From positions 12,305,589 to 12,332,034 of the forward strand of contig NC_090610.1 of NCBI RefSeq assembly GCF_004359215.1: 26,446 bases of DNA. Direction: 5' to 3'. Position 1 is the first letter of the stretch, and each line of letters starts with the position of its first letter. Positions 8,682 to 17,588 of this stretch are shown piece by piece. Made by a program: the position numbers and the translations under genes. This DNA comes from Bremia lactucae. Taxonomy: Eukaryota; Oomycota; Peronosporomycetes; Peronosporales; Peronosporaceae. The notes beneath the pieces were generated by a model. That model was not told the origin of the DNA. It was given only the letters and a program-made list of their open reading frames with translations, and searched no databases.

Positions 8682-9618
8682 ACACTAGCCACTTCACCAG
8701 ATACTGGTATTGACCCTCACGACGACGTCACTTTAAAAGTTTCTCCACATGAAATTGAAGGTTCCCCCGCGCATCAAGCAGCGCCAGAGGGGGCCGAAAT
8801 TTCGGCGGAAGCATTTGATGCTCTACGGCACGAAGTGCAACTTCCTCGTGAGGTCCTTGTCGGGTTGAGAGTTCTTTTGAGGCGGTTCGGGACCGTCTTT
8901 AGACGCTGGAGCGTCAGCAGTCTCGTTTAGAGGGCCAGCTGGACATCCCGGTGAGGATGCAGCAATCTACGGCACGACCGCCTGTCTCGGCGCAAGCACC
9001 TTCAAGTCCACGTGGGAAGGGTCCCGATATGGCGTAAGCAAGCCAACGTAAAACACTGGGTGTGTACGCAGCTTGCTGGGAAGGTTAGCGTATAAGCTAG
9101 GCCCTTCTTGGCCACGACCGTAAATGGTCCAATAAAGCGCGGGCGCAATTTGGTCTTGAAGACCGCGGAAGCCAAGTTGGTAGGTATATTATAGCGTTTA
9201 GTAATACTCGGTCTCCGACCATATAAGAATTAATACAGCTTCTGCCTCTGGCATCTGCTTGTTCTATTTGTTTGTCTTGGCTATCAGCTATCGTATCCCT
9301 TACATGTCTTAAGACACTAAATCGCGTCGCGAGAAACTCGCTTACTTGTTTCCGAACGGTAACAGGGCTGATATCAGCAAGCCTATCGGCCAATTCTCCC
9401 CCACCAAGCCCTGAACCACGCTGTGGTACCGTTAGTGGAACGCGCGGGTGAGTGAGACCTTTTATATAAAACGAAGTATAGTCTGTAGAGGCATGGACAG
9501 CGTTATTTAACGCAAATTTCACTACTGGGAGCATTGATCTCTAGCGCTTTGGTGTCTGAGCACATACGCTGCGAAACACGTCTTCAATGACGCGATTGAC
9601 ACGATCAGTTTGACCATC
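8676..9618. other. Inverted microhomology at the inversion breakpoints
   Basis: GATGGT at 8676-8681 (integrase, HPQTDG) and ACCATC at 9613-9618 (chromodomain) are reverse complements and sit exactly at the two breakpoints. Mentally reversing 8682-9612 restores both the integrase and the chromodomain reading, apart from one inserted base near 9620. The hexamer was probably used for strand exchange or template switching. Confidence 0.8.
8682..9612 (-). pseudogene. Inverted block: integrase C-terminus and first half of chromodomain
   Basis: Read from 9612 leftward, the sequence continues exactly where the plus-strand integrase stopped: QTDRVNRVIEDVF (the usual third catalytic Glu is Asp), FALNNAVHASTDYTSFY, LTHPRVPLTVPQRG, the GVGDRVLL-like segment SYMVGDRVLLNA, then KLRPRFIGPFTVVAKKGLAYTL and HPVFYVGLLTPYRDPSHVD. 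A Pro/Ala-rich spacer follows, then the chromodomain start LLDARGNLQFHVEKLL and GQYQYLVKW at 8692. The other half of the chromodomain lies on the plus strand at 9613. The block is therefore a 931-bp inversion within one gene and not a second element. The plus-strand frame over 8682-8930 is a shadow. Confidence 0.93.
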
Positions 9619-9722
9619 CTCTTCTGAAAACTCTTGGGAGTTCGAGGTACCTCTTCGGCAAGATTGCCCGTACGCCGTTGACGGTTTTGAGCGCCAAGCT
9701 CAGGGTCAACTCGCGTCAAACG
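9613..9722 (+). pseudogene. Second half of element E chromodomain, native orientation
   Basis: After a one-base frame slip at the junction the plus strand reads SENSWEFEVPLRQDCPYAV then DGFERQ, the standard C-terminal half of a chromodomain, and ends at a stop near 9722. Chromodomains guide integration toward modified histones. This short piece shows that the plus strand is the native orientation and that only 8682-9612 was flipped. Confidence 0.9.
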
Positions 9723-9812
9723 ACGCTTCCCACCACTAAACGTGGGATTAGGTGGATCTAAAGCCTCAGTGCGGCTTCGATCCTTGGTTGTACGGTCAAC
9801 CGAAGCACTGAA

Positions 9813-10616
9813 CTATTGGCTACGCCTTTCTTCGTTCTGTGGCATAAATGCCAAACGTAACTGGCCTTTGGCCTTAAGCTTAGCAAAGTCGAAGCGAAGC
9901 TTCTGTTTCAAACGAACATCACCTCTATCCGCAGACTCTCTGGCATTCCAGATATTACGGAGTTTGCGGGCCCGGTGAACCCATTTCTCAAATGATACTT
10001 CGTTTCCAGTTTTTGTTTCGTTTGGAAACAAAACGATCGGAATTTCCCTCATGGAGGTCACCGAAGCCCCACGGGCTGGATCACGTAAGCGCGTCAGATA
10101 CTGGCTTCGCGTCATTACCTTCGGCGTAAGGTATTGCTTATGAAGAGCGTCGCGAGCAGCGATCTCCTCCGGCGTCCTTGCCAGTTCACCAGAGATCCAG
10201 ATGGCCAAGCTATGACCCGCTATCTCTTTGAGACGCTCGTCCGCACTAAGCGGGGTGAATCAATATTCACTATGAGCCCTAGCTTTCGCTATTTCGGCAG
10301 CTCGACGACGAGCTCTTTCCTCTATGAGGATTATTTGCTCTTGCTCTTCATCGAGCGGATTCGTAATAATGTTGGACTCAGGGTCCCGTGTCCTGCTCAA
10401 TGCAGTTAAGACATCAGCGGCACCACGTTCTGGGAACGGATTTGGGGCTCGCCGACGTTCGTCCGGAGGAGAATGCGTGAGCGAACGCCGCTCTTTTTCC
10501 TCCTCCTCTGATTGAGAGTGACTTTCAAAGTCCACCATTCCCTCATTGTCGAGGAAGGTGCTCAGAGTCAGTGACTCACACTTGATTGTCATTAGACAAA
10601 GGAATGGATAACACAA
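9813..10616 (-). pseudogene. Antisense ORF of element E, one in-frame stop
   Basis: On the minus strand one frame runs from 10616 to a stop at 9813-9815, broken only by a single TGA at 10260-10262. The product would be about 267 residues. Its first part is acidic/basic and coil-like (SQSEEEEKERRS, EERARRRAAEIAKARAH). The second part is basic and helical (ISGELARTPEEIAARDAL, FEKWVHRARKLRNIW). I do not recognise the family. It lies between the chromodomain stop (9722) and the polypurine tract (10691), facing the opposite way to pol. It is much less damaged than gag or pol. The reading start could also be a later Met, such as MVDFESHS. The alternative is the gag of another element inserted in reverse, but no RT/IN follows it on that strand. 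Confidence 0.6.
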
Positions 10617-10690
10617 CCAAACGGTTAGCTGCTTAGTTCCAACCTCAAAGAGGAAATGAAGCGAATGTTGTCACTCAGTGTCAACAGTCT

Positions 10691-10702
10691 GATGGGGGAG
10701 GG
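10691..10702 (+). other. Polypurine tract before LTR B
   Basis: GATGGGGGAGGG directly precedes the LTR start at 10703. A tract of this kind abutting an LTR marks the 3' end of an LTR element. It fixes the element as plus-stranded, in agreement with gag-pol at 5133-9722. Confidence 0.65.
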
Positions 10703-11176
10703 TACACATCGGTTGGAGAACCGTTGTTGTGGTACATTTACTTATGGGTAAAATACCCTTTTATCTAATTTTAAAATAATTAGTTACTTAATCCCATTTA
10801 TTATGGGTAATAAATGAGGTCGCCGCACAGATATAAATCTGGCGGCCAAAATCTATTTTAATTAGCTAGGGTAAGGTTTTTAGATTTAAATAATTAAAAT
10901 AAAGTTCAGTTTCCCTTTTGATCTTAAAGCGTTAGTGCCTTCCTAAGGCTTGCGCATTGGTCTGTAAGAGGAAGAAGCCTTTCTAAGGTATATCCTCTTG
11001 GGCACTAGTTGCCACTTTGTTCTACGAACCCCTGAATCCCTTGAACTAGGATTCCTTAAGCTTTATTAGCTTGCACGACTCCTTGAGCTGTTAAACCCAT
11101 TATTTTAATAGAACTAAGTGACTCTCTGAGTCTGAAAGTCTTCCTCTGACTTTAGGAGCGAGGTAGTTCCGCTACA
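10703..11176 (+). mobile_element. LTR B, 3' LTR of element E
   Basis: This matches 25600-26063 over its full length. Both copies contain CATCGGTTGGAGAACCG at the start, 'cttgaactaggattccttaa' in the centre and 'ctgactttaggagcgaggta' near the end. The start reads TACACATC and the end CCGCTACA, so canonical TG...CA is not kept. The second copy stands alone, which supports an LTR and not an internal sequence. A further repeat ('tatagcgac') lies 16 bp downstream. Confidence 0.85.
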
Positions 11177-11192
11177 GATGTTTATTGAGTTA

Positions 11193-11285
11193 TATATAAA
11201 ATAGCTCTACCAGCTGCTGATACAGAAGTGGGGTGTCGCTAGACCAAAAATGTGGTGTGTCGCTATACTGACGGCCTAAATTATA
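11193..11285 (-). repeat. 'tatagcgac' repeat, right copy (inverted)
   Basis: The reverse complement of the 1974-2060 unit: outer end GGCCGTCAGTATAGCGACAC, second TAGCGACACC, then CAGCAGCTGGTAGAGCTA. It faces the left copy across 9.2 kb holding the OMA1 remnant, MULE and element E. Confidence 0.6.
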
Positions 11286-11291
11286 ATCAAT

Positions 11292-11299
11292 TGACGTCA
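11292..11299. promoter_or_regulatory. TGACGTCA palindrome upstream of coiled-coil gene
   Basis: A full cAMP-response-element-type palindrome (bZIP/ATF site in other eukaryotes) lies 35 bp upstream of the ATG at 11334. With a single 8-bp site this is only a candidate. Confidence 0.3.
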
Positions 11300-11333
11300 C
11301 TGCAAATTTTCTTATATTTAAACTTTTGCAAAA

Positions 11334-12370
11334 ATGCCGGAAGCCAATGCCAAAGTGGTGAACGTAGAGTCTGCAGGAGAGCTGCCGATGCCACGCTACT
11401 CGTATCTCGAAATTAAGGAGGCACAGCGCGTGTGTGGCGAAAAAATGAATGCAGCAGCGCTGAAGGAGTGCGGCTCGGTATCTGTCGCACAGCAGCAGAT
11501 TTTCCGGGCCCACGTAAATGATCTATGCGCCACGGTATTTGCGGCCGCGCTGAGGAAGTACAACCCAAAGGACAAAGGTTTAAAGCGAGATATAATAATA
11601 GTACATGGTGCTGATCGGAGGCGCTGACGGCTGTGGTACCTGCAGAGGAGGTGGCTCCCGTTGACGCAGAGAAAGCGGCCAAGCTTAAGGAATTGGAGAC
11701 AAAGCTAAAGGAGAAGGAAGCGGCGATCAATAAGCTACGCAAAGAAGTATGCGCAATAAAAGAATGATTTTAATACCTTCTGAGAACCAAGATGGTAACA
11801 TGTGCAGGTGCCAAGAATAGCTGCAGATAATGCCCGTCGAGAGCTCGCAAAAGCTCGCAAACGCTATGCGGATGTGCTTGTGGCGTGCGTAAATTGAACT
11901 ATTACTATCTTTTAAGCATATGGTGATTGAATGAATTGCTGCAATTTGAAGGGAACCAGAACTCACGAGAGATTTTGGTGCTGAATTGACGGGAGAGCAT
12001 GTTGAAGCGCTGAAAACAGCTTATGTCAAGGTTCGGTGCTTCGCTTATTTAAAACGGTATTGGCTTGTTCTTAAAAGAGCAAGTGCTGTAGACGGCGTCT
12101 TCAATTGCTGTAACTAGCGCCAAGTTGACGCAAGCAATGAATCAGACAACTGACACGATTAATATTGTATGGATGCGACTTGAATGGTCTAACGACAATT
12201 GATTGGTATGCTTAAACTCCAATGTTGTTATTCTAAGGTGGAGTTGGCGATTAAACGGCCAAAGACTGAAGTTGATATTGCCATGGAGAATAGTCCGGTT
12301 AAAGCGAAGGCATTGCTTGATGAGCAGGTTGGCTCTACCCGATGTTTTTGTGGACTACTATATCTAGCCT
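11334..12370 (+). CDS. Small multi-exon coiled-coil protein gene (tentative, possibly broken)
   Basis: The first exon opens at ATG 11334 (MPEANAKVVNVESAGELPMP) and stays open to 11627; it contains AQQQIFRAHVNDLCATVF. After an unresolved frame change or tiny intron near 11600 the next segment is a coiled coil (EKAAKLKELETKLKEKEAA, ending KLRKE). A likely 61-nt intron follows at 11747-11807 (GTATGC...GTGCAG). The next exon starts VPRIAADNARRELAKARKRY, ends near 11888 with a second GTAAAT donor, and later exon-like pieces contain EPELTRDFGAELTGEHVEAL, TQAMNQTTDTINIVW and VELAIKRPKTEVDIAMENS. A small kinetochore-type coiled-coil protein is possible but unproven. Exact splice sites after 11890 are uncertain. 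Confidence 0.45.
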
Positions 12371-13461
12371 GACAGTCGTGCGTGTTAGGAAAAGAACAGC
12401 CTCCAGAAATACTCTCCTCTACGAAGCCGTCTGGCGTGGCAATCGAGCGCTACAAAGAATGCACTGTAAAAATCTGTATGTATATTGATTACGAAGGTCG
12501 AATCGCTCTCAGCGCATTTCTTGTCATTTGATTTGAGATATTTGCATCTGTCAGACTCATTCGGCAGTATTTGCTCGCGATTTTTTATCGTGATGTCAAT
12601 GAGGAATCGGAACACAGATTAACATATTCACTGCGAATTTTTCGAGAGAAAAAATGTGAGCATATTCGGGTTACAATGGCAGCTTTAAAAGTCTTGAATA
12701 TGTGATTCAACGATACAATATTGGAAAGATTGTTTATATCTGTAGAAATGTTTATTGAATCACTTTAATACAACATTTTGCACGCAATTATTCCATTATA
12801 CGGTATCTAAACTACGGTCTGGCAAAAGGGTCCTGTACTGTCCTTAGATGCATGTCTTAATCGTCTCGAAACTACGGTGAGCGTTAACATGTCCCATTGC
12901 AGAACTCAATTGATCAATTTTATAATGAGCCTGAAGTTATAGCATTGGGCGACTTGCAAGTGATACAATTAGGTCATTTATATTTTATACCCAATTGCAT
13001 CATTTGCCATGCGATGGCTTTAGGCTCATAGAAGCCAGAAATCGCGTCCAATATGATCGAAAAAATAATGCTAAATGCTTCCTCTGCGCGGCCTTATATC
13101 ATCAATTACTTTTTCAAAGACTTAGTAGCAACTTGAAAAGGTTTTCCGCTTTCGTAGTAGAGCTTCTGACCCGATTAAATACTGCGATGGAAATCAAAGA
13201 CAGAAATTACACTTCCCGTGTTTCATATTATGATACGTCAAAAACTTGTTTTGCTGATAGACTTTTTCTGCCTACCGAAATGCGGAAAATCACCATGTCA
13301 ACAATAGCGTATCGAATGTTCGTCGACGATACCTTCACTTTTGAAAGGAAAAGTAGCAGCTAATTGACTCGCCTATTATCGATATAGAGATCAGCTAACT
13401 GATCGAGCCAAAGTTGCTATTCATCTTTTGGTCCTACACCTCACAAATTATGCTCGGTTAG
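12371..13461 (+). pseudogene. Decayed or intron-rich coding region, family not recognised
   Basis: Several plus-strand stretches look protein-like but change frame. One includes PPEILSSTKPSGVAIERYKE (about 12390-12530). Others include YRDVNEESEHRLTYSLRIF (~12590), FYNEPEVIALGDLQVIQLGH then LYFIPNC (~12920-13000), RPYIINYFFKDLV, and DRAKVAIHLLVLHLTNYARL (~13400-13460). The last one appears to run by a one-base shift into the frame at 13462. A long open frame at 12995-13363 overlaps these and could be a shadow in part. The pieces may be exons of a single gene or a pseudogene. Confidence 0.35.
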
Positions 13462-14205
13462 CTTGACGAACTGTGTTTACTAAATTCAATTGGCTGGAAA
13501 TTGACAAATCCCTGTGGTGTGGCACAATCCACCAGCATTAGCAGGATTTATGCACGAATAGGAAAGAAGCACGCTATTGGCGTTATACCTGCCGTTGAAA
13601 AGACCTCGTTTTTATCTGAACATCCTCCAACCGGCGACTCTCCTCCCATTACTCGCTTCTCCCGTCAAATGTTTCAATTCCATGCACCAAATGGTTCCCA
13701 CGACGACCAAGTAGGCGAGATTGAGATATATCGGGCTCGTCATCGCCTCATTTGCCGCGGCCACCAGTCATCAGCGAGCCCCAGCACGCAAGTTGAGGAT
13801 TTGGATATCGAAGACGGACGAGCTCGTAAGATCTCGACCAAGTGGCGACGTCAGCAACTACAGCAACTTCCAGTCACGAATCAGCTCTCCAATTCCGTCG
13901 AAACCCTCGTGGGCTTTAATGCGTTTGACTTTTCAGCGTCACCGGAAGCTTTTCACGAGACACAGCAATTGAATTCAAGAAAACTCGTCTCTCCTTCGTA
14001 CACATCGAATCAAGAAGACCAACACACGAATAACAATCATTCGAGTCTTTGGGAACGAAGAATCTCTGTTTCGCAGCAATCAAAAATTCCAGCTCGACAT
14101 GTACCAACATTAGGAAAGGATGCACTGTGGGGTGGCCAGGTGCACTACTCGACGCAAGACGCTCAGCGACAGGCATTATACCACCGACCGCAATACTATG
14201 CATAG
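13462..14205 (+). CDS. Hypothetical protein or 3' exon, polar C-terminal region
   Basis: One frame is open from the stop at 13459-13461 to the TAG at 14203-14205. The first ATG in frame is 13669, giving 178 residues; the open region begins with DELCLLNSIGWKLTNP and may be the last exon of the region upstream. The protein is rich in Ser, Gln, His and Asn, with no transmembrane segment, and has no motif I recognise. It converges with the PH-domain gene, whose stop lies 66 bp away on the other strand, so the 3' UTRs must overlap or be very short. Confidence 0.45.
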   Translation, partial: LDELCLLNSIGWKLTNPCGVAQSTSISRIYARIGKKHAIGVIPAVEKTSFLSEHPPTGDSPPITRFSRQMFQFHAPNGSHDDQVGEIEIYRARHRLICRGHQSSASPSTQVEDLDIEDGRARKISTKWRRQQLQQLPVTNQLSNSVETLVGFNAFDFSASPEAFHETQQLNSRKLVSPSYTSNQEDQHTNNNHSSLWERRISVSQQSKIPARHVPTLGKDALWGGQVHYSTQDAQRQALYHRPQYYA

Positions 14206-14270
14206 ACTTTAAAATTTAAATCATTTGTAGAATCAATACATTGCTGTAACAATTACATGTAAACTACGAG

Positions 14271-17200
14271 TTATTCAACATCAACGACGACCGAGTGGTT
14301 GCAATGCATGAAGGAAGCAAGGTACACAATAAAGCCCAGTAAAAACACAATCAGAGCGTGGCGTGGGTCTTCTTGTACCCAAGCAAGTAATGAACCGTCC
14401 TTGTCGACTAAATCCTCGTCACTGTCGTACCCACCCATCCCGTTGTCATCCTGACCTTTTGAAGCCGCTGCCAAGCCTTGCGATTTGGCATCAGGATCAT
14501 CTGTTGAAGGCCGATCACTGTGTTCCAAAGATCCAACTCGCGTCTGTTCCGCGTCATGGGCACTACTGCTTTGTCGCTGAAGCTTGGTGAGACTTTTGTC
14601 CCAGGTAGGCCAATTGTCAGCCGACCCGGCATGGCGTCGCACTTTTGTCGCATCCGTAAGCGATTCCATCCACTCTTCGCCTTCGTAGATGGTCTCCGTT
14701 CGAAGAGCAAGAATTTCTCCGTTAGGTTTAATAATAGCCATTCGAATGCTATCGTGCTCTCCTTTTTCCCAGGCAAAGCGCGCCACATCCGGGTCACTAT
14801 TTGCTGTAATCTCCATGACTTCGCAACGCGTAAGTTCCATCATTTCACGGTACTTGCGTGAACGCTTGTGAGAATAGTACGAAAAGAGCGTTCCATCCAG
14901 TCGGCACCAACGTTTTGACCAGCGCGAAGGCACCATCGTGATTTCTTTAGCCCCACCTTTGTCTGCATTCCGTTGAAGCTTGCGCTTTTCAAATGAAATG
15001 GAGAGGTAGCCCACTTTTACGCGATTTTCGGGCTTCTGGCGTTTGTAATTCTCTCGAAGGGCTTGGATCTCGTCGTGGTATGTGTGTACGAGGTCATCTC
15101 GAGCAAGGTCGAGGAGATTGGGAATGCGCTCCATCAGCTGAGTTCGCGCAGCTGGATCGAACGCATGAAAGCCAAAGATTAAGCTCTCAAACACCAAATA
15201 GAATGGAGGTGGAGGCAACACCAGCTCCATTTCAGTATTCAAACGACCATTACTGCCATGTGACGGACTAGCATCGCCTGATAAATCGGCGGTCGAGTCA
15301 ATACTGTTTTCAATACTTGCCACTGTCACGTTTTCGCTTAAAGATAAAGTCGCTAATTTTAAAGCCGACGTCTGGGTCTGACTTTTATCACTTTTAAGCG
15401 ATCCGCGCTGTCTTACATACAAGACCAGCTTTCCATCAGCAGAGATGGAGAAATGAGTTTCATCCTTCGGGTACAATTCAAGCTGCTGTTGGTGTGGATA
15501 AGCATGATCCCAGAGCTCCACCATGCTATCAAGGGGCTGCGTCAAATCCGCAAATGAAGAGGCTAAAGAGCATAATTGTGCATCAATATACTGGAGCAGA
15601 CTCCGAAGCTTCAATTTAGCGTCAACTTTAAAGACCAAATGCTTTTGAAATTTGCTCTGTGAAAACTGGCGAAAGAAATTTGTATCTTGAACAATACTGC
15701 CGATTGAAAGCCCCTTGTACTTTAAAAGACTTTCGCTTATTGCACTAGGATCCACATACAATCCGACTGTGAATCGAGAGTAGTAACAGCTAGCAGTCTC
15801 GAGGTTTTCTGCTGATGGAACTATGAATTTATGCGTATATGTCCCCAACAGCGCGCTGCCGTCGGCAGCCAAGTCCCCAGAGAACATGACCTTACTATCT
15901 CGGTCTATCATTGGCCCAAAATGCACCGTAAGACTGCAACTTTCCCGACGCAGTCTTTCCAGCTCTTGATCATCATATTCCGCCCACTCGTCTTTAGTTG
16001 AAGGCTCTTCATGAGGCTTTGACTCATCGTGAACACTACGTCTTTTTGATCGGCTATTCGAACGTGACTTTATTGTAACCTGCTCTTCTTCTCGATCATC
16101 CGACGAACGCTCGTGATCGTCGTGTGGTCGTTCAGCGTCTTGTTCTTTTCGCTCTCGTCCCTCTCCGACATCACCAAAGAGATTTTCCGCGCCACTATCA
16201 TCTTCATCAGAGTCCGAGTCTTCCTCATCATCAGTATCTATGCTTTGGTTTTGATCATGAAGATGACCAAAGATTTCGTCGTGGGCATCGAGCATCTCGC
16301 CTCCCCAAAGCGATGGCAATCGCTCCACGAGACCCCTTTTTGCATCGTGTTGAATCGAACTGCTATCAAAGAAAATCGCTTGAATGCATTGACAAAGAGC
16401 ATGGGATGCAATAGGTGGGTACAACTGGCCGCGGAGTCGATACTCAAAACGATCATCTTCGTGGATCCGCAGTACCATTGATTCAGCTTTTTTCAACGAT
16501 TTTTCAATAAACCCAAGAAATGTCTGCAAGGCCGTCGCATTCACGCCCATTCGAGGGCCTAATTCGTCCCGTAACAAGGCCGAAAGCACGGATTTTGACA
16601 CTCGTTTTCGTGCAGTGACTACAAAGCTCCGTCGAAACGTCGTGTTTGAGAGCAAGTAGTTGTAAAATTGTTGGTCTCCATGCAAGCTCTTGGCATCTCG
16701 CCCTTGGAAGTTGGGATTCTCGAGCTCTTTTGTTGCGGTTTCTGGATCAATATACATACCCACCGCCAAAATTCGTTCATCCGACCAGCCCAAACGTCGT
16801 ACAATAGGACCGACACCAACCAGCAAGTCTCCATTCGCTAAACTTGGTGGAAACGTAATCCGCGAGTACATTTCCTTAATTGGTCCGTACGTCATACGAG
16901 ACTCAAGTATCGGAATCGTGTCTTCGCCAAATGAATCGCGCTTCATTGTTGTTCCTTTTTCATGATCCAAGACATTGTGCGCCATGAAAGGAGTCGAGAA
17001 TCCTCGTGCTTCTCTACCGTCTAGAATATTAATTGGGCTAGTCTGGTTCCCAAGGAGATTGTTCGAACTGCTTTCATGATCTACATTCGTGTCCCCCAAG
17101 TCGGGAATGGGTAGATACGTTGGTTTAGATCGCCGCTCGGCCTTAGTATCCGTTAATGTTTGTTCCACGCTCGCGTGAAAGACATCACAGAAGATATCAA

Positions 17201-17588
17201 TCCATTGGTGCCGCTCCCTTTCTGTAGCAGCTGCTAGCGTCAGCTTCGTGTCTTTAATAAAGAGTAAGAACCCAAATGGCTTGGGCTCGCTGCACATGCG
17301 GATCGTGATGGGTGTATGCGGCGTGAGCGGAATGTCGCCCTTGCGGGTGCCCTTCCGGCTAAAGTATTGCAGTCGTGTACGCTCGAGAACAAAATCTCGC
17401 CATTTCCACGTAAAAAGGCGGCGATCGCGACGCATGAGCTTGCCTAGCAAGAGTACGCCGCTGGTATTGTTAGCTGTAACCATGGCCGGCGAGGAGACCG
17501 AGCTCAAGACGTCCAAGGCAGATGCACTGCTTGTAGTGGTGGTGGATGAGATGTTATAAACTGCGTGGTCTCCATCCAAGCGCCTCAT
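14271..17588 (-). CDS. PH / double chalcone-isomerase-like / PH protein with C-terminal membrane anchor
   Basis: A single uninterrupted 1105-residue frame without introns. An N-terminal PH domain spans about 44-142 (GVLLLGKLMRRDRRLFTWKW ... HQWIDIFC). Residues ~232-428 resemble a chalcone-isomerase fold of the fatty-acid-binding type (ILAVGMYIDPETA, FYNYLLSNTTFRRSFVV, ending FFDSSSIQHDAKRGLVERLP). A very acidic then Arg/Ser-rich linker (450-550) follows. A second CHI-like region spans ~553-830 (FTVGLYVDPSAISESLL, FYLVFESLIFGFHAFDP, TQLMERIP). A second PH domain follows at ~857-985 (SKRWCRLDGTLFSYYSHKRS, EEWMESL). Residues 1077-1094 form a hydrophobic segment (HALIVFLLGFIVYLASF) near the C-terminus, so a tail anchor facing the cytosol is likely. 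PH domains suggest phosphoinositide or protein binding; a lipid-related role is inference. The start Met at 17588 is the first in frame. Confidence 0.85.
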   Translation of the reverse strand: MRRLDGDHAVYNISSTTTTSSASALDVLSSVSSPAMVTANNTSGVLLLGKLMRRDRRLFTWKWRDFVLERTRLQYFSRKGTRKGDIPLTPHTPITIRMCSEPKPFGFLLFIKDTKLTLAAATERERHQWIDIFCDVFHASVEQTLTDTKAERRSKPTYLPIPDLGDTNVDHESSSNNLLGNQTSPINILDGREARGFSTPFMAHNVLDHEKGTTMKRDSFGEDTIPILESRMTYGPIKEMYSRITFPPSLANGDLLVGVGPIVRRLGWSDERILAVGMYIDPETATKELENPNFQGRDAKSLHGDQQFYNYLLSNTTFRRSFVVTARKRVSKSVLSALLRDELGPRMGVNATALQTFLGFIEKSLKKAESMVLRIHEDDRFEYRLRGQLYPPIASHALCQCIQAIFFDSSSIQHDAKRGLVERLPSLWGGEMLDAHDEIFGHLHDQNQSIDTDDEEDSDSDEDDSGAENLFGDVGEGRERKEQDAERPHDDHERSSDDREEEQVTIKSRSNSRSKRRSVHDESKPHEEPSTKDEWAEYDDQELERLRRESCSLTVHFGPMIDRDSKVMFSGDLAADGSALLGTYTHKFIVPSAENLETASCYYSRFTVGLYVDPSAISESLLKYKGLSIGSIVQDTNFFRQFSQSKFQKHLVFKVDAKLKLRSLLQYIDAQLCSLASSFADLTQPLDSMVELWDHAYPHQQQLELYPKDETHFSISADGKLVLYVRQRGSLKSDKSQTQTSALKLATLSLSENVTVASIENSIDSTADLSGDASPSHGSNGRLNTEMELVLPPPPFYLVFESLIFGFHAFDPAARTQLMERIPNLLDLARDDLVHTYHDEIQALRENYKRQKPENRVKVGYLSISFEKRKLQRNADKGGAKEITMVPSRWSKRWCRLDGTLFSYYSHKRSRKYREMMELTRCEVMEITANSDPDVARFAWEKGEHDSIRMAIIKPNGEILALRTETIYEGEEWMESLTDATKVRRHAGSADNWPTWDKSLTKLQRQSSSAHDAEQTRVGSLEHSDRPSTDDPDAKSQGLAAASKGQDDNGMGGYDSDEDLVDKDGSLLAWVQEDPRHALIVFLLGFIVYLASFMHCNHSVVVDVE

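Larger units (their letters stand above)
5133..11176 (+). mobile_element. Ty3/gypsy chromodomain retrotransposon E, 5'-truncated, with internal inversion
   Basis: The domain order on the plus strand is gag, aspartic protease, linker with tandem repeats, RT, RNase H scrap, integrase, chromodomain, then an antisense ORF, polypurine tract and 3' LTR B. The 5' LTR, leader and gag start are absent, because a MULE fragment abuts at about 5120. Decay is heavy: frameshifts in gag, deletion of the RT N-terminus and RNase H core, a lost RT catalytic Asp, and an inversion of 8682-9612. The element cannot move on its own. Assignment of LTR B and the antisense ORF to this element rests on position and the purine tract, since no 5' LTR is available for comparison. 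Confidence 0.75.

Noticed and set aside
8682..8930. Plus-strand open frame continuing after HPQTDG
   Set aside because: The minus strand carries the recognised chromodomain and integrase spacer over the same bases; the plus frame is a shadow.
9097..9534. Minus-strand integrase as evidence of a second retrotransposon
   Set aside because: It begins exactly where the plus-strand integrase stops and its chromodomain is completed on the plus strand at 9613, so one inverted segment explains it.
16113..16481. Open frames of 96-122 codons opposite the PH/CHI gene
   Set aside because: They lie antisense to the acidic linker and the end of the first CHI-like region and have no similarity or context of their own.
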